In this document: positions 25,338-34,756 of the stretch, piece after piece | How the letters are laid out: every line of letters starts with the position of its first letter | Position numbering within the stretch: position 1 is the stretch's first letter | DNA from: Phytohabitans rumicis | GTDB taxonomy: Bacteria; Actinomycetota; Actinomycetes; Mycobacteriales; Micromonosporaceae | NCBI RefSeq assembly: GCF_011764445.1 | Contig: NZ_BLPG01000001.1 | Location: 6,775,001 to 6,839,000, forward strand | DNA length: 64,000 nucleotides | Direction of reading: 5' to 3' | The notes under the pieces: model-generated | Told to the model about the DNA's origin: nothing | What the model saw: only the letters and a program-made list of their open reading frames with translations | The model's database searches: none | Position numbers and translations under genes: made by a program

Positions 25338-26648
25338 ATGTCCTCGATTTCCCGGGTCGTCGTGGCGGCGTCGCTGCTGACGGTTGGCCTGGCCACTCCC
25401 GCCTCGGCGGCTCCGCCATCCACCGGCACCTTCTCGGTGCTCACCTACAACGTCGCCGGCCTGCCCGAGGGGCTGTCCAGCGGCAACCCGTCGGCGAACA
25501 CGCCGCTGATCGGCGCCCGGCTCGGCGGGTACGACGTCGTCCACGTCCAGGAAGACTTCAACTACCACGCCGCCCTGTACGCCGCCGACGCCCACCCGTA
25601 CCGGACGCCGACCAGCGGCGGGGCCGGCTTCGGGGACGGCCTCAACACGCTGTCCGACTACCCGTACTCGGACTTCGTCCGGGACGACTGGGACGCCTGC
25701 AACGGCACCGACTGCCTGACGCCCAAGGGGTTCACCTGGTCGCGGATCCGCTTCGCCGAGGGCGTCTACGTCGACTTCTACAACCTGCACCCGAACGCCG
25801 GCACCACCGACGCCGACCTGTCCGCGCGGCGCGCCAACATCAGTGAGTTGTCCGCGTTCATCCAGGCCAACTCGACGGGCAACGCTGTCATCGTCACCGG
25901 CGACACGAACACCCGCTACACCCGCGCCGGCGACAACATCCGCGACCTGGTGTCCGCCAACGGGTTGACCGACGCGTGGGTGCAGGCGGTCCGCGGCGGC
26001 ACGCCCCCGGCCGCCGGCAGCGACGCGCTGGTGTGCGACGACGCGAACGTCACCAACGCCTGCGAGGTCGTCGACAAGATCCTTTACCGGGGCAACCGGT
26101 ACATCACGCTCGGCCTGGACTGGTACAACAACGAGAACGCCGCGTTCCGCACGGCCGACGACGAGATGCTCTCCGACCACTACCCGATCGCGGCCGGCTT
26201 CCGCTGGACCCTCAACCCGAGCCTCTCGCTCAGCGACGCGTTCGGCGGCCCGCACGGCACCGCGTTCACCGACGTGGCCACGGTGCCGACAAACCAGCGG
26301 GTCAGCCAGGTCAGCCTGCGCGCCGGGTCCAGAGTGGACCGGGTCGGCATCGTCGTGGGCGGCGCGTCCTATGTGCACGGCGGCACCGGCGGCACCGCGG
26401 CCAGCCTGACCCTCGGCTCAGGGGAGCGGATCACGTCGGTGACGCTCAACGCGGGTGTCCGCGACGGCCACACCCGGATCTTCTACATCCGGTTCACCAC
26501 CAGCCTCGGCCGTACCCTGTCCGGCGGCTCCACCACCTCGGACACCGTCACGTACACCGCGCCCGCCGGCTGGCAGATCAGCGGCTTCCACGGGCGTTCC
26601 GGCGACGAGGTCGACAAGCTCGGCGTCATCTTCACGCCAGGTTCTTAA
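25338..26648 (+). CDS. Secreted endonuclease/exonuclease/phosphatase with jacalin-like lectin
   Basis: The 436-residue product has a signal peptide ending TPASAAPP. The EEP fold follows with FSVLTYNVAGLP, the acidic VHVQEDFNYH, GDTNTRYT and the catalytic SDHYPIAAGF. It resembles secreted sphingomyelinase or DNase-like enzymes. From about residue 300 a jacalin-like lectin fold begins (GGPHGTAFTDV, ending GWQISGFHGRSGDEVDKLGVIF). It is divergent from the acylase gene 81 bases away. Either phosphodiesters or phospholipids could be the substrate. Confidence 0.86.
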   Translation: MSSISRVVVAASLLTVGLATPASAAPPSTGTFSVLTYNVAGLPEGLSSGNPSANTPLIGARLGGYDVVHVQEDFNYHAALYAADAHPYRTPTSGGAGFGDGLNTLSDYPYSDFVRDDWDACNGTDCLTPKGFTWSRIRFAEGVYVDFYNLHPNAGTTDADLSARRANISELSAFIQANSTGNAVIVTGDTNTRYTRAGDNIRDLVSANGLTDAWVQAVRGGTPPAAGSDALVCDDANVTNACEVVDKILYRGNRYITLGLDWYNNENAAFRTADDEMLSDHYPIAAGFRWTLNPSLSLSDAFGGPHGTAFTDVATVPTNQRVSQVSLRAGSRVDRVGIVVGGASYVHGGTGGTAASLTLGSGERITSVTLNAGVRDGHTRIFYIRFTTSLGRTLSGGSTTSDTVTYTAPAGWQISGFHGRSGDEVDKLGVIFTPGS

Positions 26649-27309
26649 GGGCCTCCCGCACCGACAGCGGCGCCAGGCGGTGCGCCTCCACATAGGAGCG
26701 CACCGCCGCCGGGTCGGTTTTGGCGTACTCCCGCAACGCCCAGCCGATCGCCTTGCGGATGAAGAAGTCCGGGTGGCCGGCCTGCCTCGTGCAGTAGCGG
26801 AACAGGCGGGCCGCGTCCGTCGCCTCCCGGTACCGCAGCTGGTGCAGGATCGCCGTGCGTACCAGCCACATGTCGTCGTCTTCGACCCATTCATCCATCG
26901 TGGACACCAGCGCGGGATGCGCGGCGACGAGCGGCCCCACCAGGTGCGCGGCCAGCGCGTCCACCGTGTCCCACCACGGCTTCGTCGTAACCAGGTCGCG
27001 GGCCACCGGCACGAACCCGGCCGAGCACACCCGCGCGTGCCGCCGCAGCCAGCCGCACGCGAAGTACTGGTACTCCCGCTCCGGCAGCGCCCAGCACCCC
27101 CGCGCCACGTCCCGCAGGTCGTCCTCCGCCGGCCGGGGCAGCCCGGCCAGGACCTCCCGGGCGAGCGCCCGCTGCGCCGGCGACGGGATCCCCAGAAACG
27201 CGAACTGCCCACGCATGTACGCCGCCATCGCCGCCGCGCGATCCGGGTCGCGCGCGGCGCCGTACACCCGGGTGAGCCGGGCCGTGACCTCGGCGGCGAG
27301 CGGCGTCAT
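26632..27309 (-). CDS. DNA alkylation repair protein, AlkD-like
   Basis: The 225-residue all-helical product has the HEAT-like repeats of AlkD: YMRGQFAFLGIPSPAQRALAR, WALPEREYQYFACGWLRR, KPWWDTVDALA and FFIRKAIGWALREYAKTDP. The family removes bulky cationic alkylated bases without base flipping. ATG 27309 starts 9 bases from the divergent acVLRF1 ATG. The stop overlaps the convergent nuclease gene by 17 bases. Confidence 0.88.
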   Translation of the reverse strand: MTPLAAEVTARLTRVYGAARDPDRAAAMAAYMRGQFAFLGIPSPAQRALAREVLAGLPRPAEDDLRDVARGCWALPEREYQYFACGWLRRHARVCSAGFVPVARDLVTTKPWWDTVDALAAHLVGPLVAAHPALVSTMDEWVEDDDMWLVRTAILHQLRYREATDAARLFRYCTRQAGHPDFFIRKAIGWALREYAKTDPAAVRSYVEAHRLAPLSVREALKNLA

Positions 27310-27318
27310 GCCCCGATC

Positions 27319-27981
27319 ATGCCGTACCGTCGGCTTGTGAGCAGCCGACCGGCCGCAGGGGGCGGGCGCTGGGTCGAAGTCGACCCAGCGCGCCTGGCGC
27401 GCTGGCTCGACGGCTTCGCGACCCGGCACGGTCCGCCGAGCTTCACCATCCAGGAGTACGGCATACACCTGCACGCCCCGGACGGATCCAGCGCCGAACT
27501 GCACTCGCCGCCCGGGCTCCCGCCGTTCGCCGACCTGCCCGGCTTCGTGGCCGCCGTGGCCGCACCCCGCCGGCTCGGGCTCCTGCTGGCCCGCAAGGCT
27601 TCGGTGGCGGTCGGGATCGCCCACGGAGGAGAGCTCGTGGTCTCCAAGGTGGACACCCGGTACGTCCAGAGCCGCACCGCCGCGGGCGGCTGGTCGCAGC
27701 AGCGCTTCGCCCGCCGGCGTGACAACCAGGCCAAGGCCGCCGCCGGTGACGCCGCCGACCTGGCCGCCCGGCTGCTCCTGCCCGAGGTGGGCTCGCTGGC
27801 GGCCCTGGTGTGCGGCGGTGACCGCCGTACGGTCGACACCATCCTGGCCACGCCGCGCCTGTCCCCGCTGGCCTCGTTGCGCTCCCCGCACCTGCTGGAC
27901 GTGCCCGACCCCCGGCACGCCATCCTGGAGGCCGCGGTGGCGCGCGCCCGCGCGGTTCGCATCCTGGTCCGCGACCCCTGA
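27319..27981 (+). CDS. acVLRF1-type peptidyl-tRNA hydrolase
   Basis: The product of about 220 residues carries GGWSQQRFARRRDNQ, the catalytic GGxSQxRxxR loop of the Vms1/actinobacterial Vms1-like release factor 1 family. Members free nascent chains from tRNA on stalled large ribosomal subunits. ATG 27319 and GTG 27337 are both possible starts; the true N-terminus is uncertain. It is divergent from the AlkD gene. Confidence 0.88.
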   Translation: MPYRRLVSSRPAAGGGRWVEVDPARLARWLDGFATRHGPPSFTIQEYGIHLHAPDGSSAELHSPPGLPPFADLPGFVAAVAAPRRLGLLLARKASVAVGIAHGGELVVSKVDTRYVQSRTAAGGWSQQRFARRRDNQAKAAAGDAADLAARLLLPEVGSLAALVCGGDRRTVDTILATPRLSPLASLRSPHLLDVPDPRHAILEAAVARARAVRILVRDP

Positions 27982-27991
27982 CCTCCGGCCC

Positions 27992-28113
27992 GCGTCGATA
28001 AAGGCTCCGCGTCGATCAAGGATTTCCGCGTCGATCAAGGGCATACGGTCGTGGATTGGAGATCAAAGCACGGCTGTATGCCCTTGATCGACGCGCAGGT
28101 CCTTGATCGACGC
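27992..28113. repeat. Intergenic palindromic repeat, copy 3, with extra half-sites
   Basis: The core is 28028-28094 (GCGTCGATCAAGGGCATACGG ... TGCCCTTGATCGACGC) with loop GGATTGGAGATCAAAGC. Extra half-sites lie outside it: GCGTCGATAAAGG at 27992, GCGTCGATCAAGGATTTCC at 28009 and TCCTTGATCGACGC on the right. It lies between the convergent acVLRF1 and LacI genes. Confidence 0.9.
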
Positions 28114-28140
28114 GGGCGCCGGGGCGGGGCAGCGGCGCGT

Positions 28141-28162
28141 GGGGGTGGGGTTAGGGGAGGGG
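28141..28162 (+). other. G-quadruplex motif
   Basis: Four G tracts of 5, 4, 4 and 4 bases separated by T, TTA and A form a textbook intramolecular G-quadruplex pattern. It lies at the 3' end of the LacI gene on the opposite strand. Confidence 0.7.
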
Positions 28163-28178
28163 CCGGTTGAGCCGCGGA

Positions 28179-29165
28179 CTACCAGGGTGAGGGGAGGAGG
28201 ACGGAGCGGGGGTGGCGACCGGGTTCCTGGATTTCGGTCAGGAGCAGCCGGGCGGCTTCGGCGCCGAGCTCGTAGTGCGGGATCCGCACGGAGGTCAGCG
28301 GCGGGCTGAGCTTGTCGATGAACGGCATGTCGTTGAACCCGACGATGCTCAGGTCGCCGGGGCAGGACAGCCCGCGTTCGGCGAGGACGTCGTAGCATCC
28401 GAGCGCCAGCATGTCGTTGCCGGCCAGTACGGCGGTGAAGTCCACATCGGAGTCGAGCAGTTGGGTCAGCGCCGCCGCGCCCGCCGCTTCCGTCCACGAT
28501 GGGCAGATGATGCGCCGCGCGGGCTCGTCCGGCAGGCCGTGGTCCTCCAGCGCCTGGCGGAAGGCGCGCAGCCGGCCGCGTCCCGTCGACAGGTCCTGCG
28601 GTCCGGCCAGGTGGGCGATCTTCTCGTGTCCCAGCTCGACGAGGTGCCGTACGGCCAGCCCTACGCCGGTGGCGTCGTCGGAGGTGACGGACGGGATCTC
28701 CGGCCCGGTGACCCGGCGGTTGACCAGCACGACGGGGTTGCCGGCGGCGACCAGCTCCGCCAGCAGCGGGTGCTCCAGGCGCGCGGTCGCGAAGACGAAG
28801 CCCTCCACGTTGCGTACCCGCATCGACTCGACCGCGGCGGCCTCGCGCGCGGGGTCGTTGTCGGTGTTGACGATCCAGGCGTTGTAGCCGACCTCGCCGA
28901 GCACGTCTTCCACGCCGCGCGCGATCGGCGGGAAGAGCGGGTTGGTCAGGTCCGGGATCACCAGGCCGATGCTGGCCGAGCGGGAGGTCTTCAGGCTGCG
29001 GGCGATCGGGTTGGGCCGGTAGCCCAGTGACCGCGCGGCCCGGTCGACCCGATCGGCCGTGTCGGCGTTGACGAGATGGCGGGTCGCCGGGTTCAGCGCC
29101 CGCGAGGCGGTGCCCCGGTGTACGCCGGCGGTGTCCGCGACGTCCTGCAGCGTCGGCTGCCTCAT
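28179..29165 (-). CDS. LacI-family repressor of the catabolic island
   Basis: As read, the product has 328 residues, with N-terminal HTH TLQDVADTAGVHRGTASRALN, hinge NPIARSLKTSRSASIGLV and a periplasmic-binding-protein-like effector domain. The C-terminus is odd. The frame ends SVLLPSPW, but one added base in the GGGG at 28191-28194 restores the usual LacI ending LTLVVRGSTGP, and a second shift would stop at TAA 28153. It probably binds GCAATCGATTGC, found at four promoters of this cluster. It follows the binding-protein-like gene by 9 bases. Confidence 0.9.
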   Translation of the reverse strand: MRQPTLQDVADTAGVHRGTASRALNPATRHLVNADTADRVDRAARSLGYRPNPIARSLKTSRSASIGLVIPDLTNPLFPPIARGVEDVLGEVGYNAWIVNTDNDPAREAAAVESMRVRNVEGFVFATARLEHPLLAELVAAGNPVVLVNRRVTGPEIPSVTSDDATGVGLAVRHLVELGHEKIAHLAGPQDLSTGRGRLRAFRQALEDHGLPDEPARRIICPSWTEAAGAAALTQLLDSDVDFTAVLAGNDMLALGCYDVLAERGLSCPGDLSIVGFNDMPFIDKLSPPLTSVRIPHYELGAEAARLLLTEIQEPGRHPRSVLLPSPW

Positions 29166-29174
29166 GATCGTCCC

Positions 29175-30055
29175 CTATACCGGCGGGAGGAAGCGGGCGT
29201 CGATCAGGCCCTCGTCCAGCGTGGGGGAGGGGCGCCGTGGGCCGTACGGAGCCAGCACAGGGTGTGCAGCGCACGCTGGTCCAGGCGCCCGTCGCCGACC
29301 AGGCCCTCGCGCGGGTCGACGAGCATGCGCAGGTATCGCCGGACGCCGCCGTCGTCCAGCCCCAGCCGGTCCGCGGTCACCGCCGCCGCGGCCGGGTGCA
29401 GCCGCCCGGCCACGAGTGCGCGGGACGTCTCCAGCAGGGCGGTGGTCAGGGCCCAGAGCGCGGCGCTGCCGCCGTCCACCGTGGCGCCCGGGGCGGCGAG
29501 GACCGCGCCGACATACGGGCCGAGGGTGGACGCGCGGCTGATCCGGGTGCAGCCGGCGCCCTCGGCGCGCAGGTCGTTGCCGGCGTTGAGGACGCTCATC
29601 GTGCACTCGCCGGCGGCCAGGGCGGCGGCGCGGCGCGGCGTCGTCCCGAGCGCCAGCACCGCGTAGTCCAGCCCGGCGTGCAGGCCGAGCCGGGCCAGCA
29701 GGGCGTACGCGACGAAGGCGAACCCGGACCGCGGCACGTCGACGGCGAGGACACCACCGCGGAGCTTGGCGGGGTCGGCGCCGGGCGCGCAGAACAGCGA
29801 CAGGCCCAGCCCGCGGTCGATCGCGGCGAGGATGCGCACGTCGGCGTCGCGGTGGGCGAGCACGTTGTCGGGGCTGGTCAGTACGGCGTCCAGCTCGCCG
29901 GCGAGCAGCGCCTCGAACTGCTGGGCGGAGGAGACGGCCGGCACCTCCTCGACCGTGAGGCCGGCCCGGTCCAGCGCGCCGGTCGCCGCAGCGACGCCCA
30001 CCAGCACCGAGGGACCGAACACCCCCAGCCGCACCAGATCCGTCACGCCGCACAC
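29175..30055 (-). CDS. Substrate-binding-like protein without signal peptide, frameshifted
   Basis: The protein of about 290 residues resembles NMT1/THI5-like binding folds: LVRLGVFGPSVLVGVAAATG, SSAQQFEALLAGELDAVLTSPDN and later AAALAAGECTMSVLN. It starts without a signal peptide, so it may bind ligand inside the cell. The frame from 30055 ends at 29204, but one extra base in the G runs at 29223-29232 reads on to SPTLDEGLIDARFLPPV and stops at 29175. That stop lies 9 bases from the LacI start, so the pair form one operon. GTG 30046 is an alternative start. Confidence 0.65.
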
Positions 30056-30061
30056 CTTACC

Positions 30062-30073
30062 GCAACCGATTGC
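30062..30073 (-). promoter_or_regulatory. LacI-type operator, variant copy
   Basis: GCAACCGATTGC differs by one base from the palindrome GCAATCGATTGC. It lies 6 bases upstream of the start of the leftward binding-protein/LacI unit, suggesting autoregulation. Confidence 0.6.
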
Positions 30074-30092
30074 ACCATCTTGGCGCAGACTA

Positions 30093-30145
30093 TTGACACT
30101 CAGTGGCGCGGCTCACATGATGCAGGGATCGCAATCGATTGCGAT
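30093..30145 (+). promoter_or_regulatory. Liv operon promoter and LacI operator
   Basis: TTGACA at 30093-30098, a 17-base spacer and CATGAT at 30116-30121 form the promoter. The perfect 18-base palindrome ATCGCAATCGATTGCGAT at 30128-30145 covers the expected transcript start. This position would block transcription when a LacI repressor is bound. Confidence 0.78.
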
Positions 30146-30170
30146 ATGAGACTGAAACAAGGAGGGCCTC

Positions 30171-31393
30171 ATGGCTGGCCTGCTGTCTCGCCTTGCTCTT
30201 GTCACCACCGCCGTGCTCGCCGCGGCCGTCGCCGGCTGCGGCGATCCCCCAGCGCGCAGTCCACGAACACCGACAAGCCGATCAGGATCGGCATCTCGCT
30301 GCCGCTCACCGGCGACTTCTCCCAGCCCGGCACCCAGGCCAAGCGCGGGTACGAGGTATGGGTCAACATGGTCAACGCCAAGGGCGGCATGCTCGGGCGC
30401 CAGGTCGAGCTCAAGATCACTGATGACGCCAGCAACCAGGACACGGTGGTCGCCGACTACACCCGGCTGATCACGCAGGACAAGGTCGACCTCCTGCTCG
30501 GCACGTTCTCGTCGTTGCTCAACTACCCCGCCTCGGCCGTGGCGGAGAAGAACGGCATGCTCTACGTCGAGCCGGCCGGCGGCGCGCCGCGGATGTTCGA
30601 GCGCGGCTTCAAGTACCTCATCTATGCCCAGCCGGCGACCGCGCCGAAGCAGGCCGACGTGATGCTCGACTGGGTCAAGTCGCTGCCCGCCGATCAGCGG
30701 CCGAAGACCGCGGCGTACCCGACCCAGGACGACCCGTTCACCCGACCGGTCATCGAGACGCTGCAGGCGGGCCTGGAAGCGCTCGGCGTGAAGACCGTCT
30801 ACTCCACTGTGTACCCGCCGGACGCCACGAACTTCCAGACTATCGCCAGTGCGCTCGCGGCGAAGAAGCCCGACCTGGTGGCGCAGGGCGCGGTCTTCGA
30901 GGACGGCGTCGGGCTGGTCCGCTCGCTCAAGCAGCTCAACTTCTCGCCGAAGGTGCTCTTCCAGACGTCGGCGCCCAGCAACGCCGGCCAGTACAGCGAC
31001 GGCGTCGGGCTGGCCAACACCGAGGGCGTCTTCTACACGGTGAGCTGGAACGAGAAGGCCAAGACGCCGCTGAACGAGGAGTTCGTCGCGGCGTACGCGA
31101 AGGCGTACAACGGGGAAACGCCCGCGGAGGACGCGGCGGACGCCTTCGCGGCGGCGCAGGTGTTGCAGGCGGCCGTGGCGGCGGTCGGCAAGATCGACCA
31201 GAAGGCGCTGGCCGACTGGCTGCACGCCAACTCCGTCGAGACCATCCTCGGCAAGCTGAACTGGGACGCGACCGGCGCGCCGCAGTCGCAGTTCCTGCTC
31301 GCGCAGTGGCAGGGCGGCAAGGTCGAGATCGTCATGCCCGCCGACCGGGCGACGACGACCACGATCATCCACCCCAAGCCGGGCTGGAAGTAG
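30171..31393 (+). CDS. Branched-chain-type ABC substrate-binding lipoprotein, frameshifted
   Basis: ATG 30171 follows AAGGAGGG and opens a lipoprotein signal (MAGLLSRLALVTTAVLAAAV, lipobox AGC). The rest is in another frame: PIRIGISLPLTGDFSQPG, then a full type I periplasmic-binding fold to HPKPGWK. Adding one C to the CCCCC at 30246-30250 joins them as CGDPPSAQSTNTDKPIRIG, about 407 residues. It belongs to the Peripla_BP_6 (LivK-like) family, many members of which bind aromatic acids or amides instead of amino acids. It is the first gene of the island's import operon. Confidence 0.85.
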
Positions 31394-31396
31394 CCC

Positions 31397-32275
31397 ATGA
31401 CGCAACTGGTGCAGGCGCTGGCGCTCGGTGTGCTGATCGGTGGGGTGTACGCGTTGCTCGCCGCCGGCCTCACGCTGATCTTCGGCGTCATGCACATCGT
31501 CAACGTGGCGCACGGCGCCTTCCTGGTGCTGGTGGCCATGGTGACGTGGTGGCTGTGGCGGCACACCGGCATCGACCCGATCGTCGCGTCGGTGGTCACC
31601 ACGCCGCTGATGTTCGGTCTCGGCTGGGTGCTCTACCGGGGGCTCGTCGTGCGGATCCGGGGCGCGTCGGCCTCGATGTCGGTGCTGCTCACGTTCGGGC
31701 TGGCGCTGACCGTCGAGGGCGTCCTCAACGTGACGGCGGGCAACAAGTTCCGTTCGGCGACCCCCGGCTACTTCGAGGAGTCGTACCGGATCGGCGGGGT
31801 GTCGCTGCCCAAGCCACAGCTCTACGGCTTCCTGGCGGCCGTCGCGGTGCTGGCGCTGCTGTACGTCGTACTCACGAAGACCTGGACCGGGCGGGCGATC
31901 CGGGCCACGGCGCAGAACCCCGACGGCGCCGCGCTCGTCGGGGTGGGCGCCACCGCGACGGCGGCGCTGGCGTTCGCGATCGGCACCGCCACCACGGGCG
32001 TCGGCGGCTCCGTCATGTCGGTGCTGTACCCGTTCTTCCCGGCCTCGCACTACGACTGGATATCCCGGCTGCTCGGCATCATCGTGCTCGGCGGGATGGG
32101 CAGCCTGCCGGGCGCGCTGGTCGGGGCGTTGGTGCTGGGCCTGGCCGAGACGCTCACCGCGACGTACGGCTCGCTGCGCTGGTCCACATTGGTCTTCTAC
32201 GTCGTCATCCTCGGCGTCCTGCTGGTACGCAAGCAGGGCCTGTTCGGCACGAGGTTGCGCGAGGACGTCGCGTGA
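31397..32275 (+). CDS. ABC permease, LivH type
   Basis: The 292-residue product has about eight helices. LIFGVMHIVNVAHGAFLVLVAM and the loop GRAIRATAQNPDGAALVGVG are LivH signatures, and GIIVLGGMGSLPGALVGA is conserved. It starts 4 bases after the binding-protein stop. Its TGA overlaps the GTG of the fused LivM-LivG gene. Confidence 0.92.
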   Translation: MTQLVQALALGVLIGGVYALLAAGLTLIFGVMHIVNVAHGAFLVLVAMVTWWLWRHTGIDPIVASVVTTPLMFGLGWVLYRGLVVRIRGASASMSVLLTFGLALTVEGVLNVTAGNKFRSATPGYFEESYRIGGVSLPKPQLYGFLAAVAVLALLYVVLTKTWTGRAIRATAQNPDGAALVGVGATATAALAFAIGTATTGVGGSVMSVLYPFFPASHYDWISRLLGIIVLGGMGSLPGALVGALVLGLAETLTATYGSLRWSTLVFYVVILGVLLVRKQGLFGTRLREDVA

Positions 32276-34041
32276 AGAGGCTGTGGCTCGTTCCGCTGGC
32301 GGGGCTTTTCCTGTACCCGGTCATCCGGCCGTACGACGCGTACCCGCAGACCGTGCTGCTGCTGGCGTTTCTGCTGGCCGTGCAGGCGGTCAGCTGGAAC
32401 ATCATCTCCGGGTACGCCGGCTATGTCTCGCTGGGGCACAGCGCGTTCCTGGGGCTGGGCTCGTACACGGCCGGCATCGTGGGCGTCCACACCGGACTGA
32501 ACCCGTTCCTGGCCGCGCCGCTGGGTGGCGTGGTGGCCGTGCTGGGCGCGCTGGCCCTCGGCGCGGTGGTGCTGCGCGCCCGCGGGCACGCCTTCGTGAT
32601 CATCACGATCGCGCTGCTGCTGGCCATGCAGGTGGTCGCGACCAACTGGTCCGCGCTGACCAACGGCTCAACCGGCATCACGCTGGACCTGCCGTTCTGG
32701 TCGCGGGACTACCAGAACGTTCCCTTCTACTATTTCTTCCTCCTGCTCATGGTCGCGGCGATCGGCTTCAGCGCGGCGATCCGGCGGACCAAGTTCGGCA
32801 CCGGGCTGGTGGCGATCCGGGAGGACGAGGGCAAGGCCGCCGCGATCGGGGTCGACACCACCCGGTTCAAGATCCTCGCGTTCTGCTGCAGCACGTTCTT
32901 CGTGGGCATGGCCGGCGCGGGGTACGCCTACTTCCTGACGTTTCTCAACCCGGTCGGCGCGTTCGGCATCCTGGGCAGCGTCACGATCGTGCTGTCCGCG
33001 CTCGTCGGCGGCCGGGGCACGCTGTGGGGGCCGGTCGTCGGGGCGTTCGCGGTGCAGATCGCGGGCGAACTGGCCACCGTCTACGGTGGTGGGTCGCAGA
33101 GCCGGGTGCTGCTCTTCGGGGTGGCGCTGGTGCTGGTGGTGCTCTTCCTGCCGGCCGGCCTGCTGCCCACCATCGCTCGCTGGCGCCGATCGAAGACCGT
33201 GGAATACACCGATCAGGCGGGGGCACTCGCCGCCGCGCAGGTGTCGGTGCGGGTGCCGGAGCCGACCTCGCGGATGGCCGACCGCTGGCCGCTGCTGGAG
33301 GTCCGGGGGGCGACCAAGCGCTTCGGCGGCCTCGTGGCCGTGGACGGCGCCGACCTGACCGTGGCCGAGGGCAGCATCACCGCGCTCATCGGCCCCAACG
33401 GCTCCGGCAAGACCACCCTCTTCAACCTGGTGACCGGCGCGATGCGGGCCGACGCCGGGGAGATCTGGTTCGGTGGTCAGCGGATCGACCGGCTCCCGCC
33501 GTGGACCCGGGGGCATCTCGGGTTGGGCCGCACGTTTCAGGTCACCCGGCTCTTCAAGAGCATGACCGTGCTGCAGAACGTCGTGGCGCCCATGCCGGAC
33601 GCCCGCTGGCGCACCATGCTGGCCGGCGCGGTCAGCGGCCACGAGGCAGACCGGGCCCGGGAGCTGCTGGGCTTCGTGGGCCTGAGCCGCTTCGCCGACC
33701 AGCCGGCCGGATCCCTGTCGTACGGCCAGCAGAAGCTCGTCGAACTGGCCCAGGTGCTCATGATGGAGCCCCGCCTGATCCTGCTGGACGAGCCGGCCGG
33801 CGGGGTCAACCCGAGCCTGGTCGGGCGGCTGTGCGACGTCGTACGCGGGCTCAACGAGCAGGGCGTGACATTCCTCGTGGTGGAGCACAACGTCCCGATG
33901 GTGCTGGAGCTGTGCGACCCGGTGGTGGTCTTCTCCCGGGGCAAGCCGATCGCGTGCGGGCCGCCGTCCCTGATCCGTTCGGATCCGGTGGTGCTCGACG
34001 CGTACCTGGGCGAGGAGGCGACCGCCGATGCTCAGGCTTGA
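32272..34041 (+). CDS. Fused LivM permease-LivG ATPase
   Basis: One uninterrupted frame of 589 residues from GTG 32272 contains a LivM permease (residues 1-310; [20 protein letters not shown] and [19 protein letters not shown]). A linker joins it to a LivG ATPase (from about 342): Walker [10 protein letters not shown], signature [16 protein letters not shown] and Walker [14 protein letters not shown]. Such fusions are known in Liv-type importers. The end overlaps the livF-like ATG at 34028. Confidence 0.92.
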   Translation: MKRLWLVPLAGLFLYPVIRPYDAYPQTVLLLAFLLAVQAVSWNIISGYAGYVSLGHSAFLGLGSYTAGIVGVHTGLNPFLAAPLGGVVAVLGALALGAVVLRARGHAFVIITIALLLAMQVVATNWSALTNGSTGITLDLPFWSRDYQNVPFYYFFLLLMVAAIGFSAAIRRTKFGTGLVAIREDEGKAAAIGVDTTRFKILAFCCSTFFVGMAGAGYAYFLTFLNPVGAFGILGSVTIVLSALVGGRGTLWGPVVGAFAVQIAGELATVYGGGSQSRVLLFGVALVLVVLFLPAGLLPTIARWRRSKTVEYTDQAGALAAAQVSVRVPEPTSRMADRWPLLEVRGATKRFGGLVAVDGADLTVAEGSITALIGPNGSGKTTLFNLVTGAMRADAGEIWFGGQRIDRLPPWTRGHLGLGRTFQVTRLFKSMTVLQNVVAPMPDARWRTMLAGAVSGHEADRARELLGFVGLSRFADQPAGSLSYGQQKLVELAQVLMMEPRLILLDEPAGGVNPSLVGRLCDVVRGLNEQGVTFLVVEHNVPMVLELCDPVVVFSRGKPIACGPPSLIRSDPVVLDAYLGEEATADAQA

Positions 34042-34756
34042 CGGCGTGGTCGCCGGGTACGGCGCCGGAGACGTGTTGCAGGGCGTCGACCTGGAATGCG
34101 CGGCTGGCTCGATCACCTGCGTCGTCGGCCCCAACGGCGCCGGCAAGTCCACAGTGCTGCGGGTGGTCAGCGGGCTGCTGCGCCCGCGCGCCGGCACGGT
34201 GACCCTCGGCGGCCAGCCGATCGGCGGGCTGGCGCCGGACGAGATCCTGCGCCGCGGCGTGACCCAGGTGCCGCAGTCGCAGGCGCTCTTCCCGTCCATG
34301 ACCGTGCGGGAGAACGTGCTGATGGGCGGCTTCCTGATCCGGCGCGATCGGGCGCTGCTGCGCCGGCGGTACGCGGCGGTCGCGGAACTCGTGCCGCTGG
34401 TGGCGGAGCGGGCCGGTGACCCGGCCGGCAACCTGTCCGGCGGCCAGCGCCGGATGGTCGAGATTGGACGGTGCCTGATGCTCGATCCGTCGCTGATCCT
34501 GCTCGACGAGCCCTCGCTCGGGCTGGATCCGCGCGCGCTGGCGTCGGTGGCGGCGCTCATCCGGCGGCTGCACGAGGACGGCAAGACGGTGCTGCTGGTC
34601 GAGCAGAACGTGCGGCTGGGCCTGGGGATGGCCACCCGCGGCGTGGTGATGGAAGGCGGCCGGGTACGGCTCTGCGGTCCGGCCGGCGAGATCCTGCACC
34701 ACCCCGAGATCGCGACCCTCTACCTGGGCGGCGCCGCGGTGGCCCGCGATGGATGA
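34028..34756 (+). CDS. ABC ATPase, LivF type
   Basis: The 242-residue product has Walker [10 protein letters not shown], signature [16 protein letters not shown] and Walker [38 protein letters not shown] is the LivF pattern. It pairs with the ATPase half of the fusion. The ATG overlaps the previous gene by 14 bases, and its end overlaps the hydrolase start by 8. Confidence 0.93.
   Translation: MLRLDGVVAGYGAGDVLQGVDLECAAGSITCVVGPNGAGKSTVLRVVSGLLRPRAGTVTLGGQPIGGLAPDEILRRGVTQVPQSQALFPSMTVRENVLMGGFLIRRDRALLRRRYAAVAELVPLVAERAGDPAGNLSGGQRRMVEIGRCLMLDPSLILLDEPSLGLDPRALASVAALIRRLHEDGKTVLLVEQNVRLGLGMATRGVVMEGGRVRLCGPAGEILHHPEIATLYLGGAAVARDG

Noticed and set aside
26455-27318. N-terminal extension of acVLRF1
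   Set aside because: That part is antisense to the AlkD gene and has no conserved motif; the protein fits the family from 27319.
28179-29165. LacI truncated as a true short form
   Set aside because: The usual ending LVVRGSTGP is encoded directly downstream in the next frame, so a one-base indel explains the short end better.
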